The notes below the pieces were generated by a model. That model searched no databases and was not told the origin of the DNA. It saw only the letters and a program-made list of their open reading frames with translations. 64,000 bases of DNA from the NCBI RefSeq assembly GCF_030463565.1, contig NC_134655.1, forward strand, positions 9,684,372 to 9,748,371, given 5' to 3'. Positions 13,923-27,310 of the stretch are shown here, one piece after another. A program made the translations under genes and the position numbers. Positions within the stretch are counted from its first letter, which is position 1. Each line of letters begins with the position of its first letter. Source of the stretch: Pelecanus crispus (taxonomy: Eukaryota; Chordata; Aves; Pelecaniformes; Pelecanidae).

Positions 13923-13944
13923 TTTTTTTTTTTTTTTTTTTTTT
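13923..13944 (+). repeat. Poly-T run (T22)
   Basis: Twenty-two consecutive T bases lie next to CCCCAG. It could be a relic of a retroposed poly(A) tail on the minus strand, but no element body was recognised beside it. Confidence 0.8.
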
Positions 13945-15474
13945 CCCCAGAGGGCTTTTTTCTGTGCCGTACAGCACAGGTTTATGTGGAGCCATTCATC
14001 ATTCATAGCTGGGATCACACAACACTTCACAGCTGATTACAAGGTTACACATGCAGGGAATGACACGAGCTGCCTATCTGAAGTCAAGCTTCAAGCTGGT
14101 TTCTGGGCACACCCAGAGGATGCTAAGGACTCGGGGAATGAATGGCACACACAGCATCAGCCCTGCCCTCCCTCCCTCCCGCTGACCCAAAAGACATCTC
14201 TCCCTCCGGTATTCAGGCAGGATGTGTTCTGGCTCCTTGAATGCAAAATGGGCATGTGCTATACAAAGTCAGCTCCACATTCGCCATTCCAGATTTTCTT
14301 CTGAAGTGACCTCTTGCTAAGAAGGACTGGGGCTCTAGGACACACTTTACAGGTAGCTACTCACACAGGTGTCATGAGGAACACTGGAAAAGCTGTAACT
14401 TGGTCGGACCAGACAGCTTTAAGCCACTTCGTGTTGTCAGAGTGGTGCAGAGAAGCTGGAGGATATCAGCGACTGGCCTTTTGTTTTAAGCAAGACATTA
14501 AAATAAATACTCAGCCTCAAGCCAAGACTAACACCTACTGGTAAGCCTCTCAAGGCACCCTTCTGCAACACCATCTGTATTCTGGGCTCACCCCCCGTCC
14601 CTGACAGTGTCTGGCCTCAGACATCCCCACCAGACGCCTCCTGGCCGAGCCTTCCTGCAGCACCTCCAGAGCATGCAATTCTCCAGACTGAGATGAAAAG
14701 GTTTTAAGCAGGACCATAAGTGTGAGGGGCCGTGCAGCAAAACCACAGTGACGGCTTCTTTTGCTTGGAGACAGTGGCCTGAGATGGACTTCACGTCGGG
14801 AGTGCGGCGGCTCGTCCCTCCCCGGCAGGCAGCTTGACCTCACTTGCACTGTGCTCAGCAGCAGCGAGCGCTCAGCCTTGCACTGGGCAGCCACATCGCA
14901 TGCTGCTCAGCATCTCCCGAGAGCTTTTTACATCTCTTTTGAGCTGGTATTCTTGGCACCGGCTCTTAGAGCTGTTTCTGCACTGATGATATAAAACCTG
15001 GCGTTTGTAGTTTTGTCATCCCGGGAAGCCCCTGGGGAGAAAGGCACCCCCATGCAGAGGGTCAGCACGCCGAACCGCACCGCTACTGACGCGCTGCGGC
15101 CCCGGGCTGCTCGTCAGCACGCAACCCAAAAAATCCTGCCTTTGAAGCCGGGCTCCTTTGCTTTTTAGGTTGGGTTTGGGACAGCCAGGATTTAGGCTGC
15201 TGACTTGCAGCTGAGGCCCCTCCGGGATGGGGAAAACACGCTATTGATCCTGTTACCTCACAGCTGGTATCAGCACTACATTATTTTCTAACATCAAGTC
15301 ATTTTAAGTCTCTGCAATGACACAAACACATTGATTAAAAATTAAAACCAATGACAGCTCTCCCACAAACAGTACTTACTGTACCATACTTATTGTGTCC
15401 TGGGAGGGGAATGAGAAAATAGTAGAAGACAGAATAATTTATAGTGATAAAATGGGTTACATTTTCATAAAAAT

Positions 15475-15480
15475 TTTATT
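15475..15480 (-). terminator. Candidate distal AFF2 polyadenylation signal (AATAAA)
   Basis: The plus strand reads TTTATT, so the minus-strand transcript carries a canonical AATAAA. It lies about 9.5 kb past the stop codon, which suits the known length of the human AFF2 3' UTR. Just downstream on the transcript the sequence is T-rich with TCTGTCTTC-like stretches near 15430-15440. Many such hexamers occur by chance in AT-rich DNA, so this is a best guess. Confidence 0.45.
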
Positions 15481-16183
15481 TTACTTTTTTTTTTTAAATA
15501 ATTCAATGCACTGGCAGTATAATTAATCCCTCTATGAGAGACACAAATGTACCAGTTCAACCAATATTATTTATACAGAGACATTGTGTTTAAAAACAAC
15601 AAAAGTACATTTAAAATGTTTGTACATAAAGTATTACTGTTATTTCTTTTTTTCTGAAGAAGGAACAAATGTAAACAAAATGCATAATTGTGCAACACGT
15701 TGGAAATACAAAGCAAAACAGGCAAGATACAATTTTATACATATAAAGCAAAAGAAATCAAACTTTTATAACTATACAACATTTCAGTAATTGCTTGACA
15801 TTTTAACAGTTACCTTGGTCTGTACAAAACATCTTAACTTATACTTAAAACTTTACAAGAATAACATGCTTGTTCAGAACAAAGACACCTTGTGGAATTG
15901 CAATGATTATTGATATGATATTTGCACACATGAGAAAGAAAAGGCTACTTTAATAGTAAATAAAAAGTAAGAATGTAAGGTAAAGGGCCATTTAGTAAAC
16001 CGTAATCTAATTCCAATAGCTAATTAAGTTGCACTGCAATGCAGAAATTAAATCTGACTTTTGCTGGAAGACCGTAAGGTCATCTTGTTGGTCTAGTTCC
16101 AGGAACCAGAAGAAAGCATATATAAATTTTCCTGATAGTTTGGTTAATTATACATGCGCGTGTGCACACACAAACAAAAGATT

Positions 16184-16206
16184 AAAAAAAAAAAAGGGGG
16201 GGGGGG
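16184..16206. repeat. A12G11 homopolymer junction in the AFF2 3' UTR
   Basis: Twelve A are followed by eleven G on the plus strand, so the AFF2 transcript would carry C11 followed by U12. Length in assemblies and reads is likely to be unreliable here. Confidence 0.85.
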
Positions 16207-16740
16207 AAGTATTTGCCACAACAGCCAGAAATGGTGGGCAAGAGAACGTACATACTACACTACTCCCAACATGTCTAGGTTAAAATACTAAGACAACTAG
16301 AAAGAGCAAACATCAGTTTGCCAGGATTACTTTTCCTGAACCTTAGTTGTGTTTTGCTTTTTTTTTCAGAAGACAGGAAGCAACTTGAATTGAGCGATTT
16401 TTCAAATACCGGGAGTACTACAGCCAAAGACAGAACACAAACCAAAGGAGAGCTCAAAACCAAAGCAAAAAATAACCAGATCTTTTGACTTGTTTTCATA
16501 CTCTGTGACGATATGTCCTAGACCTTTTGAATATGGGTTTTAAAAAAACCAGCATTTAAGATTCAGTAGAAGATATGCAATCCAGAGATGTCAAAAATAC
16601 AGACAGGAATAAATTATACAATATTTTATGGAATTACAAGGACTGTCAGCTTGGATAAAATGTACATAATTTTTAAGTGTCCTCAAATGATACATATGGC
16701 TAAAATTAAACTCCTGATTGCATCAACCTAACATATTCGG

Positions 16741-16855
16741 TGCCTGATTCTGCAATCTGTGTGCCGAGCACTAATTTACACAGTTACTCCTGTGGATGTC
16801 AGTGGAGCAACCTGTCAATGAGGATGCTTGGAGAAGAACAGCAGAATTGGGCCTA
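16741..16855. repeat. Palindromic MITE-like relic in the AFF2 3' UTR
   Basis: The left end reads TGCCTGATTCTGC and the right end GCAGAATTGGGCC, imperfect inverted repeats of about 13 bases. Between them lie TTTACACAGTTACTCC and GATGTCAGTGGAG, which match the core of the other copies. The layout fits a short non-autonomous palindromic element common in sauropsid genomes (Chompy-like, by memory). Confidence 0.6.
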
Positions 16856-17242
16856 GATAAATTCTTGCCATGACTTTTAAATGTACAAAACCCATTTGGC
16901 TTAGAAAAAACACTTTAGCCTGCTGCAATGCCTTTGAACTAAAGTAACAGATTCCATTGTTAGACTGAAAGCATTTATGACACATTTGAATTTATTTGCC
17001 ATTTTTCTATGCAAGCTAATGCTGATGCCAGTAAATATTTAAACTCAGAGGTAATGAAATTGCAAGATGCCTTTTAGTTAAAACCAAAACATATGCAAGC
17101 CTAGATGTCAGGCAGAAATTACCCTCCAATTCTTTTAGCAGGGATTATCTGGTGCTGAATCAGAATAGTTCAATATATACTCAGCTTCGGTATGTATTTC
17201 TAAAGCTGCACTAGGGCACACAGCACAGTATGAAAAGGGAGA

Positions 17243-17323
17243 GGACCAGTTTTTCAGCTGGTGTAAATCAGCACTGACATCTATGGAGCTACTTAGAGGC
17301 ACATCAGCTGAAGCTTTGGCCCA
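17243..17323. repeat. Palindromic MITE-like relic in the AFF2 3' UTR
   Basis: Left end GGACCAGTTTTTCAGCTG and right end CAGCTGAAGCTTTGGCCC are imperfect inverted repeats. GTGTAAATCAG and ATCTATGGAGCTA lie between them and match the family core. The RNA could fold into a hairpin. Confidence 0.6.
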
Positions 17324-17654
17324 CAGTCATCAGAAACATTACAACCATCATTCACTCCATATGTAAAAATCTCAGCGGTGGAAGTGCAGAGTGAAAGTGT
17401 AATCGACATCAGATAAAAAGCTGCTCTGTTAGTCTAGTTTCTGATAACGCTTTTCCAGACTGTGTGGTCTAAAGCAGTTTTACGATGTGCTCTATACTGC
17501 ATAGCTTTGCAAAATACAATATTTCCTTACAGGCAAGGATTACGGTACATTAATAATTTCATTGGCTTGATCAGTAAAAAAAGGCATGATGATAAAAGCT
17601 TTGGGAGTTCATCTGCATAGAGATATATTGGTAAAAATTAGTCTGGGGTTAAGG

Positions 17655-17736
17655 GGTTTGCTCCTCAGTGTGTGCATATTGGATTAACTCCACTGAAATC
17701 AGTACTCCTATACCAGTTTACACCAGTTGAGGAACT
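17655..17736. repeat. Palindromic MITE-like relic in the AFF2 3' UTR
   Basis: The segment carries TAACTCCACTGAAATCAGTA and TACCAGTTTACACCAGTTGA, the same words as in neighbouring copies. The ends are worn. Confidence 0.5.
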
Positions 17737-18010
17737 TGTACTCTACCTCTGTCATAAATAAAGCATGTGTGTTGCCATCCACTATTCAGTTCATTCATAA
17801 ATTCAAGGGTAAATGCCTCCTGCCAGTGGGTCAAAGCTTCTTCATGTCTGTAATTCCACGTTATTTGTCACTGAAGTCAATTGTGTTTTCCCTGAGCAAG
17901 GGCTGAGTCAACATACGGTCTGGTTGAAGAGCAAGTCTGCTTGCAGTTATTCCAGCACTAGTCCAGAGACCTTGAACTAATTTCAGTGGGTGAGTGCTCA
18001 GCCAGAAGAA

Positions 18011-18066
18011 AAATGGGTGTAATTCCATTGAATGAATTGGGTTAATGCAACTGAAGTTTTGGCCCA
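18011..18066. repeat. Palindromic MITE-like relic, half copy
   Basis: GGGTGTAATTCCATTGAATG is followed by GTTAATGCAACTGAAG and TTTTGGCCC, matching the right half of the family. Looser matches continue leftwards to about 17831. Confidence 0.42.
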
Positions 18067-19879
18067 ATAAACTGAACTCCAGTAATACCATGCCATTCTT
18101 GTTAACCAGCTTCTCCTTTCATAAACAGTGCTCAGCAAGCTCTGTAACACTCACTTGATTGCCATATGACAGCAGAATTTGGTCCCATGAATTCCACAAG
18201 CTGAGCCAAGTTACTTTACATTTGCTTAGCTCAAAGTTTGGTCCATTGTAGTTACTGTAGTCCACTCAAACAATGAAATTCACTTCAGACTCTGACTTTC
18301 CTTCTAATTCAGAGAAGGAAATAACTGAGTAGAAATTAGGGCTATCTCTACTTGATGGGTTTTTCAATGGAATTACAACAGCATGACACTCACACAACTG
18401 TGAGTAAACCTTATATCCAGCACAGAGAGCTTACAGAACTTGCATAGAGGGGAACTCAGTTAAAATCAAAGAAGAAAACAAGTCTCAAACAGCTGCATCA
18501 TCCACTCAAATGGCTTTTACCACTGGCATCAGTAGGACTCAGCTAGAGTCCTGTGAGCATGAGTGGTCCTGCGGACACTACAATTTAAATTGCAATTCTG
18601 CACACAGTGAATATTGCCTTAGTTTTATGATGTTACTGCATGCGCCACTTCTGTCAACTCGTTTGGCGTTTCCAGATGCAGCGCGAGTAAAAGCGAGCGC
18701 TCAAATCCAAGTCCTGTTCGCAGCCGCAGAGGACCAAGACCTAAAAGCAATGCAGAGCTACAGCTCTGTTGCGCCCAGGCCGTGGGGCGCAGGTCACTCC
18801 GTCCTGTTGGGCACGGCACTGGTCCCCCACCATGCCTCCTGTGCACCAGTACTGTGGCCAGGGCTATGTGACCTCTAGTAGTCCAACACCCTGAGCAGGC
18901 TGCGGGCTCAGGGAGCTCTGCGCGGCTCCACAGCCTGTGGTAGGCAAGGTCAGGTCTTTTCTGCGGCCTCTCTCCAAAGCACTGAGTACGCATATCGCTA
19001 CTTGAGCTGGCCGCTGGGTCCCTGGGCTTGGTCCTTGCTGGAGTTGTAAGGGAAAAATGTTTTAACTCTGTGGTGACTTCAGGGCAGTGACAAGCATTAG
19101 CTCTTTGTGACCTGCGGTGGCACCCTGAGGTGGATTAAGGAACTGGATGGGATGGTGCCATATTCGGATTTTGTAGGATACCATGATATAGGTGTTGTTT
19201 TGCAGGACATACCAACAGTAATGAATCCCCTTTACCAAGAAGCACACACAGGTTAAACTCATAATGCCAGACCACACCAACTTGCCCCAGTTTCTTTAAA
19301 CCACTCTTCACATCTTTGCCATTGCCTAATATGATTACAGTGTCAATGAGCTGCCTGAGATGTTGCTACATACCCTGTGGTTCTGGGCACACTTATCTTC
19401 ATAGTATTTCTGTTGAAGAGCCTCCTGATGTGGCCAGGTTTGATTCTCATCTGACACCAGTTTTATGCAGTAACTCCTCTGCCCCTGAACCTGCTCTCAT
19501 TTCTAGCTGTAGAGCCATGGGATCCCCTGGCTGTACACAAGATCTGAACTCAATCCCTTCTGACGTCAACAGCTACCACCGTGGGTTTAAACTGCCGTGA
19601 GATGATCAGAATCACTGATCTTGGAAGACAAAAGAAATAGACAAAACATCTTTGAAACAGAATGGCTAAAGTAAAGCTACCGAGTCCATCGGAAAGGCAG
19701 GTCTGACAAGAATACTGTAGAGAAGATGGCTACTCGGTAAGTCAGGCAGGAACATTTTGCATTCAGCAGCAGGGAGATTTCGGTAATGAAGGAGAGCCTA
19801 ACTGAGCTTTCAGCCTATGCATATAGGCTACAAAATACCAAGTGATGTATCTAAAATATGTCACTATATCTAGTGAGAT

Positions 19880-19896
19880 ACATATATATATATATC
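19880..19896. repeat. AT dinucleotide microsatellite
   Basis: A short run of alternating A and T lies in the putative AFF2 3' UTR. It is of ordinary length. Confidence 0.8.
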
Positions 19897-22800
19897 ATCA
19901 GACAATACGGAATGCCTATATGCATTGCTGTGTATAGTGGTCTGGTTATACCATGGAAGTCCACGAGGAGTATTAGAAATAGAGGAATTGAGCCCTCCCA
20001 ACATTAACAAGACTTTTTTTATTTGTATTTATGAAATAGCACGTAAAGTAAAGCTGGAAGATGTCATAAGGACAGTGGGCTGGTTTCTCATCTTCAACCC
20101 TTTGCCTCCCTCCCAGTGCACTCTGGTGAGGTCGCGAGACGCTGCGAGAGGCGAAGGCCCTTTGCAGTAACACCTCGGCCTGCGGGCCTGCCCACGTACA
20201 GGACGTTTCTACACTTGGCTCAAAACGACAAATTAATTTTCTTTGGCGACTTGTGAAATATTCTGCCTTTCTTAAAATTTCAAGACACTGGTCTATTGCA
20301 AACGAGTTAACCTGCTGAGAAACAACACACTGACAGCACATTCAGTTTTGACACTGACTTCAGGGACCACAGGACCAAGATGACAGAGTTGTTGCTACTT
20401 TCTGTCATACCTTCGTTGCCTGCAAGGAGGCAATAGATGCAAATAGGACTATACACAAACTACAGAGGAACACTTTAATAATTCTGCTAGCACTCAGCGG
20501 TGGTAAGAGTGTTTTCTCTTTATGGCTATCGCATCTTTTTTCCTGTGCTATGAAGTAATGAGCAAGGACTTTCTGTTGCAAATCCACATCCAAATCCATA
20601 CGTATGTGTATGCACACACACACATGCTTGCTTCAATACTGTGTGTAGTGAAGTTTCTCCTGAACTCAGAGCAAAGTGTATTAATACCTAAGTCAGAATC
20701 CTTGCCAGCCTCATTTTTGCTATCTTTTAAGTTGCACTCACAAAACTAATAATTGGATTTAGACAGCATTAAATACTGATAAAAATAGAATGAAAACATT
20801 TCTTCCAAAGTACCTAAAAACTTGTCAGTCTAAACTGTCATAATGGAAGAACATCATAAAATCTGTGAAATTAAAAAAAGCATAGAAATTAAGGTCTAGG
20901 TTCAATTTCTCAGATTTTGTTTCTTTAGGAGGAATGAAGATCTTGATCTTTATTCTTAAAAAAAACCCCACATTGATATCAACAGACCTGTCCCTATCTT
21001 TCAAAGGAGGTCATTTATCAATGAGACAATATATTCACAGAGGGACTATTTAAATGATTAAAAGTCCGAAGACCATGTAAGAAAAATTGAAATTAAGGTA
21101 TAAGAAGCAAGCTGTGAAAGTTGCCACCAACGTTATCATCAAAAAGCCTGTAAGCTAAACCAGAATGACTAAAAAAATAAAGATAAGACAAAATGAAATA
21201 AACGAAAATAAAAAGCACAAAGACTGAGCCAAAGGCTGCTATCCAAACTCAGTGTGAAATGTTTACACTGTTTGTTTGCTAAGTGTGGGAAGAGCGATTC
21301 GTCCTTTGAAAGGAGCCAAAGGAGCAGAGCTGAGATCAGTCACCAGTGGGACAGGGTCTAGGGGAACATGGCCCATATGGGAGACATCGTCTCAGGCTTT
21401 CCCTTCGATCCCTGCTCTCAAGGACCCAACACACATCACACGGCTAGAGGTACTCACTGCACTCAGAGCAGGATATTCTGCCTGCCCATTGTCAAATACT
21501 TCACTTACAACCTGCTGCAGCTCTTGACATGGAGGTTAAGTGCTATGTAAATGCCTCGCTGGAGCACTTAGGAGTTTGCTGCCCTTGGATCTCATACTGA
21601 TGGAGCTCCCAAATGCTTGCGTTTAGCCCTTTACTGGCATGCTCCCTTCACTGCTGAACTATTGATATTGCTCCAAACCTCCTGAAGCATGGGACACAAA
21701 TGGCAGTCTTGTCAGGTCTGGCAATTTTTTATGAAGCTTGGTGTCCTTCTTAAATCCCAGCTGCAGAAATCAAGAGATTACACCACTGTCCCAGTTTATC
21801 ACTATTAAAAACAAATGTGTCATTTCTGGCCCTTGGCATGCTTGAAAAACGCCTGAAAACGTGTCATGAAATCAGTCTCAAAGCTCAGTATCCAGAAGGC
21901 AATACAAGAACCAAAAAAGTTTATTTAAAAAAACCCAAACCCCATGATTTGAAGCCAATCTTGTAATTTTTAGTGTTTGGTTCATGACTTTGAATGCCTG
22001 AAGTGGGCAGTGTTAAGAGCAGACATAGCAAATGCCCAAGCAAACACATGCTGCTTCCCCATGGACTGAAACAAACAAACAATCTCTTTTGATTAACTCT
22101 GCTGGAAGTAATATTTTAAGGGGTAATATGATTCCACAAAGATGACATGTTGGCATTTGAAATGAGATGAATATAGTGCCTGTAAAAGTGCAATAATCCT
22201 TAATAACTAGCCCAAAAGAAGCATCATCCCCAGGGATAAGACAGTAATTCACTCTCCATATTTAATTTGTTTCTAAGCTGCTTTTGAAACAAGACTGCTA
22301 AATAGTAAGTTGGCTTGTGATCCTAGACTTGACTGCTGGACTTACTATAATCATGCCATTGATTGAGCATGCATTTCAAACTAAGCCACAGGATACAAAA
22401 TCAGGTGGGCTAATTCCTTAAGCTGTTTAAGCAAAAGATTGTAAACACGGGGTAAATTTAGAGATAGGAGTCTGTTTACGGCAAGCAACAGGGGAAAGAT
22501 AATACACTGTCTTCACTGAGTGACTGCAGCTAACTCTTTGAACAGTCTTGTGCCTGAAGATTGTATTTCAAGACATATCTATCCTTCATAAATGCATGGC
22601 AGTCTAGGCTTTCAGTCTCCGTTAAAGGAACAAGTGACGACAATGCACTTAATTAGACTAAAGAGTTACTGACTCTCATTAGTGAGATCTTGCAAAAAGA
22701 ATGGAAAACTCTGGCTTATGACAAAACCACCCCAACACTACTTCATCTCAAGTACTCATCCTGTTCAAAAAAAGAAAATAAAAAAAAGCTTCAAGTGTTT

Positions 22801-24996
22801 TGTTTTCTTTTTCTTTAAAAAACCCCAACAACCACCTTTCATCTGCATTTCTGAATAGTTCTCGCCGTTGTGGTTTTATTCATCAGCTACTGGGGCCAGA
22901 ACCAGCGTGACAAATGCTGTCAGATTCATGTTTCAGCCATGTTACCGAAACCCTCCGAGAACAGATAAGGGTGTATCGACCACTTCAGGAACAGGAATGT
23001 GCAGATAATACAGGATGTGCAAGTTCTGCAAATGTCCTTTGCAGACAACCCTAAACTGGATGATTTCTCTAATGATGCACCTTGGCTACATTTACAATAC
23101 AGTCTTGTGGAACAAAATATTAGGAATTATTGATTTTTAAGAAAAGGTAGTACTACAGGGAGCTAATATACAACAGCTACAGTAATGTCTGTCTTAAATG
23201 TGCATTGGGCAGAGTCCTTAAACTGCTCCTATTGCAAATATCCAAGGCCTGCTCTAAAAATCGTAACAGTCTGAACCTTTTAAATGAAAATTTGTCCTAT
23301 TTATCTGGTCACAACCCAGTGAGTAGAATCCAATAACTCACCAGATTAAAGGATATACAGGATTATATAGCAGAAGGTAATTGCAATTAACTAATATCTG
23401 GATGGCATTTAATACGCATATTGTATTATTTCAATGAGATGAGACAGAGTAATATTTACATTGCTATGAGCATTTTCTGTTTATAGAAATGGAATTTACA
23501 GTTCAGTAAGGTATGCAGACATTATATCAAGAATGAGATGAGACCATTTAAAGCCTTGTGAATTATTGATATAAATTCATTTTGTTTTGTTTCATGCACC
23601 AGCGCTTCTTGCAGTGGCACCAGAAGAGCAGTGCAGTTTATAACAGGGGAAAAAAAGAAGAGGAAAGAGCAAATGTGAAATGGTGTAATTTATTCACAAT
23701 TGCTTTGAAATTCTATCTGAATTGTCCCATTATTATTCACGCATTAGAGGAATGGTCCAAAACATGACAGCATGGGTAAACAGATGCAGAGCTTGGAAAA
23801 TAGCTAATCTGACTGAAGTATTCATGGCCATTATTGAACAAATGTTATATTGCTTTTGGGTAAATCTGGTGATTTTATTTAATTTGACATTGTTTTCAAG
23901 ATAGCAAGATAATACTGTTCGTTTCTAATGCTCTGAAATGAACAAAACAGGTGAAAATTGATGCCACATGGAATTATAATGTTTCAACAGTAGCTGGTTA
24001 GTTAAACTTCTAGAGAGTTTCATGAAGAATCTGCATACACTTATTATGGACTTTTACATACAATATCAATGCTTAGAGTGTAGCGGTCCTGTTAAATCTG
24101 CTTTCACTGAGTCACTATGCAAGGAGAGATTGCTCTATGAAGAAAAATCTTGGATGAGTATTTGTTTGAGGCTAAACAGTAAAACTGAAAGAAAATTCAC
24201 AGATTTAGTATAGGAATGGTAGATAAGACTATGAAAGCTAATATTTTGAAACTGCCTAAAAACTGCAATAAATTCTGCTGCCTACTGAAATTATTAAGCC
24301 AACAATAAACGGGAAGAATGGAATATCAAAACCTCATTGCATAGTGTGTCATCATTCTTTAATGAGGCATTCCTTCAACCTTTTACCTCTTAACACCTTT
24401 GGTGATCTTACATTATGTACCTGTAATATATTCAATGTTCTCTTTTAGAGATTAAGCCTATAGGAAGTATGAAATCTTAGGAATGTACTGTGTCAGGTAA
24501 TGATGCCAGAATTAAGCGTCGAAAAGCTTGGTTCAGGTTCAGAAGACGATTTTTGAATGAATAGCTGTAACTTCTACTAATTTATTTCAGAAGGGACTTC
24601 TCATATATACCCTCAAATATTTAAGACGCTTTGTACTATTTCTCAGGAATCCATATCTTCTCAAAGTGCTTTTTTGTTTTCACTTGAAGGCAGCATGGAC
24701 TTAAAACAATACTGCAGGGAATGTACCGTTCCATAAAGCACATAAGGATGGCAGGATCCAGGAGACACAAGGCATAGAAAATTGTCGAAAATGATTAGAT
24801 GGTACAACACATACTGCTCTTGAGTCATAAGTTCCATTTATGGTGACTTCTACTTCCAATAGATAGGATATTAAAAAAGGCAATAAAAATGAAGTTACAT
24901 GAATAAACTTCCAGAAATGAGTGGAGTTCCACCAGTGATCGTCTCTGCGCTGGTAGAGGTAGAAGAATGGGGATGTTATGAACAGGGCAGCAGTCA

Positions 24997-25118
24997 CTAC
25001 AACAAATGAGCCTCAATGCGGAGCCAGTGGAGTCCTTGGCGAACGTAACGAACCAGATTGGTCATACTGCTGTGTTGTGTTAAGGGTCCCATCACTGAGT
25101 CCAGGTCTACAAAGAATT
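24997..25118 (-). CDS. AFF2: AFF2 exon 21, coding part with stop codon
   Basis: The coding part of the last exon is 122 bp: two bases completing a glutamate, 39 residues and a TAG at 24999-24997. It reads [20 protein letters not shown] and then [19 protein letters not shown]. Human AFF2 ends GLCWLRIDAHLL, so the match runs to the last residue with conservative changes. The acceptor is TTGCAG|AATTC. This is the end of the C-terminal homology domain. The exon continues without a further intron into the long 3' UTR. Confidence 0.97.
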
Positions 25119-27310
25119 CTGCAATACACAAGAAACAGAAGTCATTTTTTCAGGCAGTGGTACAGAAGTAAATGTATTATGATTTCCCACTCAGTAGCAG
25201 CAGTGCAATTAGTGAGTTCTCAAGACATTGTGCACATGAGCACATGGTCAGCAGGAAAGAATTTAAACAAAAGCAACGATATATTTAAACAGACCAAATT
25301 AGATTATCCATGCTGGAAGTCAACCACAACATGGTATGAGTGGTCTTCCTTTAGCTCTGATGATCTGCACTTTCATTTTTTTGGAGCCTAGGTTTGCTGA
25401 CTGTATGATTTAAATAGCTGCAATGAACTGTGGCATTGCCTTTTCCATGCTGTACCCTCTCCTGGGCATGAAGAGCTAGCCTGGATCTTGCAGAAGACCT
25501 TGCTTGCTCTTTTTCCCACCGTCCAATTTCTGTTACTGCCATTGCAGCAATTTTTTTGGCCCTCTGCTCATCCTGCTGCACTTCAGGCTCCAGAGGATGT
25601 GTGTGGGGTGGGAGGGGCGAAGGAAGAGGAGAGAGGGAACACAGCAGGAAAATAGCGTCTAGGAGACGGGAACCTATAAGGGGAAAGAAAAGATGGGTAA
25701 GGCCACTGGGGTCCGGTATTGGGAAGGGTTAACAGGAAGTCACTAAACAGAGCCCCATAGTTAGGAAGCAACACACCAGTTTACTTTATGCCATGTCTCA
25801 GATGCTCTCTGGGTGAAAGACTAATCCTGTCAGGGCCAACAGACCTTTCCTAATTGCTTTTAATGGAGAACTGGATTGTGTCCTCTATTCTCCCACAGCT
25901 TGTCTTTTTGCTCCCACAGTTTTGCTTTTGGCGCAGGCATTCCCACATACACAACACTTACACTATATTTAGGCGAGTGGGAGCCCGCTCTCAGTTAAAA
26001 GCTCCTCAGAGCTCAGATAAGAACCAACAATCGCAATAACTGGTGGCTGAGCCCTTACATTCTCACCCTATCTAAAATCCAGTGCGCGGCACTCAGCCAG
26101 CTAACACTGTATTGGCTGCAGTTCGGGAGAGCAGATGCCGGGTACAAAATCATTATCAGTACTTTCTTCAGCAAGTAAGTGCTGCTTTGAGGTCTTCTAT
26201 CCAAGTATTGACAGCCTGACCCTGGTCAGCTTGGGAGCTGCAGCAGTATCACAGCACAAAGTGATTTGGCTGGAGGCAAGCATAATGAAAGCTTAGGGCT
26301 ATCACCAGTTGCGTTAAGATGCTGCAGCCAGCGGTTACTTTTAATCTTCCTTCCTCTGTCTTTTATTCCCCTTCTCCAGTGTAAAATCAATACATTTAGA
26401 AGTGAAATAATGCACTGCCTTGCTTGTATTCTAGAGATCTCATTCTAGGCTCAAATAAATAATAATTGCTTTAAACACTGAGAATTCACCTTAAAGCCTA
26501 ATTTCAGTTTAACATGTCTTGAAAAAGCTACAGGCACTGAAGCCACTTGTTAAATTTATACGTGAAAGAGCAGGCCTTTGTCACTACGGAGCTGATAGTT
26601 TTCTAGTGTACAGAAAAAGTGCTGCTATCTTTGGAAGCCTAAAAAATTATCTGATTTTGTAAAGTCAGCTGTGAACTTGATGTTATAAATGATGAAGAAC
26701 TCTCCAGGTGATCAACACAAACCAGCCCATGGGTTGGCCTTGGGAAGCCTACAGTTTAGCCTGGCCTGCGATGCAGAGTTTATGACAAACTCCATCTCTT
26801 CTCCCACACACTCTAAACATTACTGACCAGGGGAAATTCAACCGAAGGTACACGGCAGTATGTTCCCGCTTTCCTTTTCAAACCAGATCAGCTTGGCAGG
26901 TCACAGTTCTGCTGTTCCCCCTCTTGCTATGCTTTTTTATTTTAATGGCACATCTTTTGTCAGGCTGACAAGAAAGGCTTCTGTCTCCTGCTCTGAGCCA
27001 GCTGGACATGAGTCAAGTCCAAACTGGGAACGTGCACGCATACTTAGAGGAGCACAAAACCTAAGCTGACAGCCATGGACAAGGGGAGGCTGCACAGCTC
27101 CTACAATGTGGAAGAAATCTCTTGTGTCTGCATGGGCACAACTTAAGAAACATCCATGACAGCAGTAAGACCCAGATGTAAAGGCCATCAGACATTACAA
27201 TGACGGGGCCACATTTTTATACTGATCTCTATTAGCTCATCAGGGACATGTTCTTGGGCAAGACATCCCCTGTGATTCAGAAGACAACAGAAACAATGAG
27301 AGTTGACCAC

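Larger units (their letters stand above)
7146..15449. other. Flank between CR1 and the AFF2 3' end, no gene recognised
   Basis: No exon, RNA gene or domain was recognised on either strand. The stretch holds a CTTG/CTTC simple repeat (7781-7812), GC-richer patches (8590-8800, 9040-9450, 14550-14900), a long purine tract (9932-10036), a palindromic repeat relic (10864-10930) and a poly-T run (13923-13944). The AT-rich block 9480-9900 has TAAT/ATTA words and could be conserved non-coding DNA. Confidence 0.7.
15450..24996 (-). other. AFF2: Probable AFF2 3' UTR, about 9.5 kb
   Basis: No other open frame or splice structure of substance is seen between the stop codon and about 15450. The whole stretch is AT-rich. 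Human AFF2 is known for a 3' UTR of about this size. The far end is set at an AATAAA on the minus strand (15480-15475), followed on that strand by T-rich sequence. Other AATAAA hexamers on the minus strand inside the stretch (for example near 24584, 23695, 21918 and 16989) could serve shorter isoforms. The segment contains at least four palindromic repeat relics (16.7-18.1 kb) and a homopolymer junction at 16184-16206 (A12G11 on the plus strand). The end point is inference. Confidence 0.6.

Noticed and set aside
1..15449. Possible presence of IDS, the neighbour of AFF2 in mammals, in the downstream flank.
   Set aside because: No sulfatase motif or conserved IDS C-terminal sequence was seen on either strand; the gene probably lies further away.
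18625..18993. Minus-strand open frame of 122 codons considered as a last exon of AFF2.
   Set aside because: It has no AFF similarity; the true last coding exon was found at 24997-25118 with an exact phase match.
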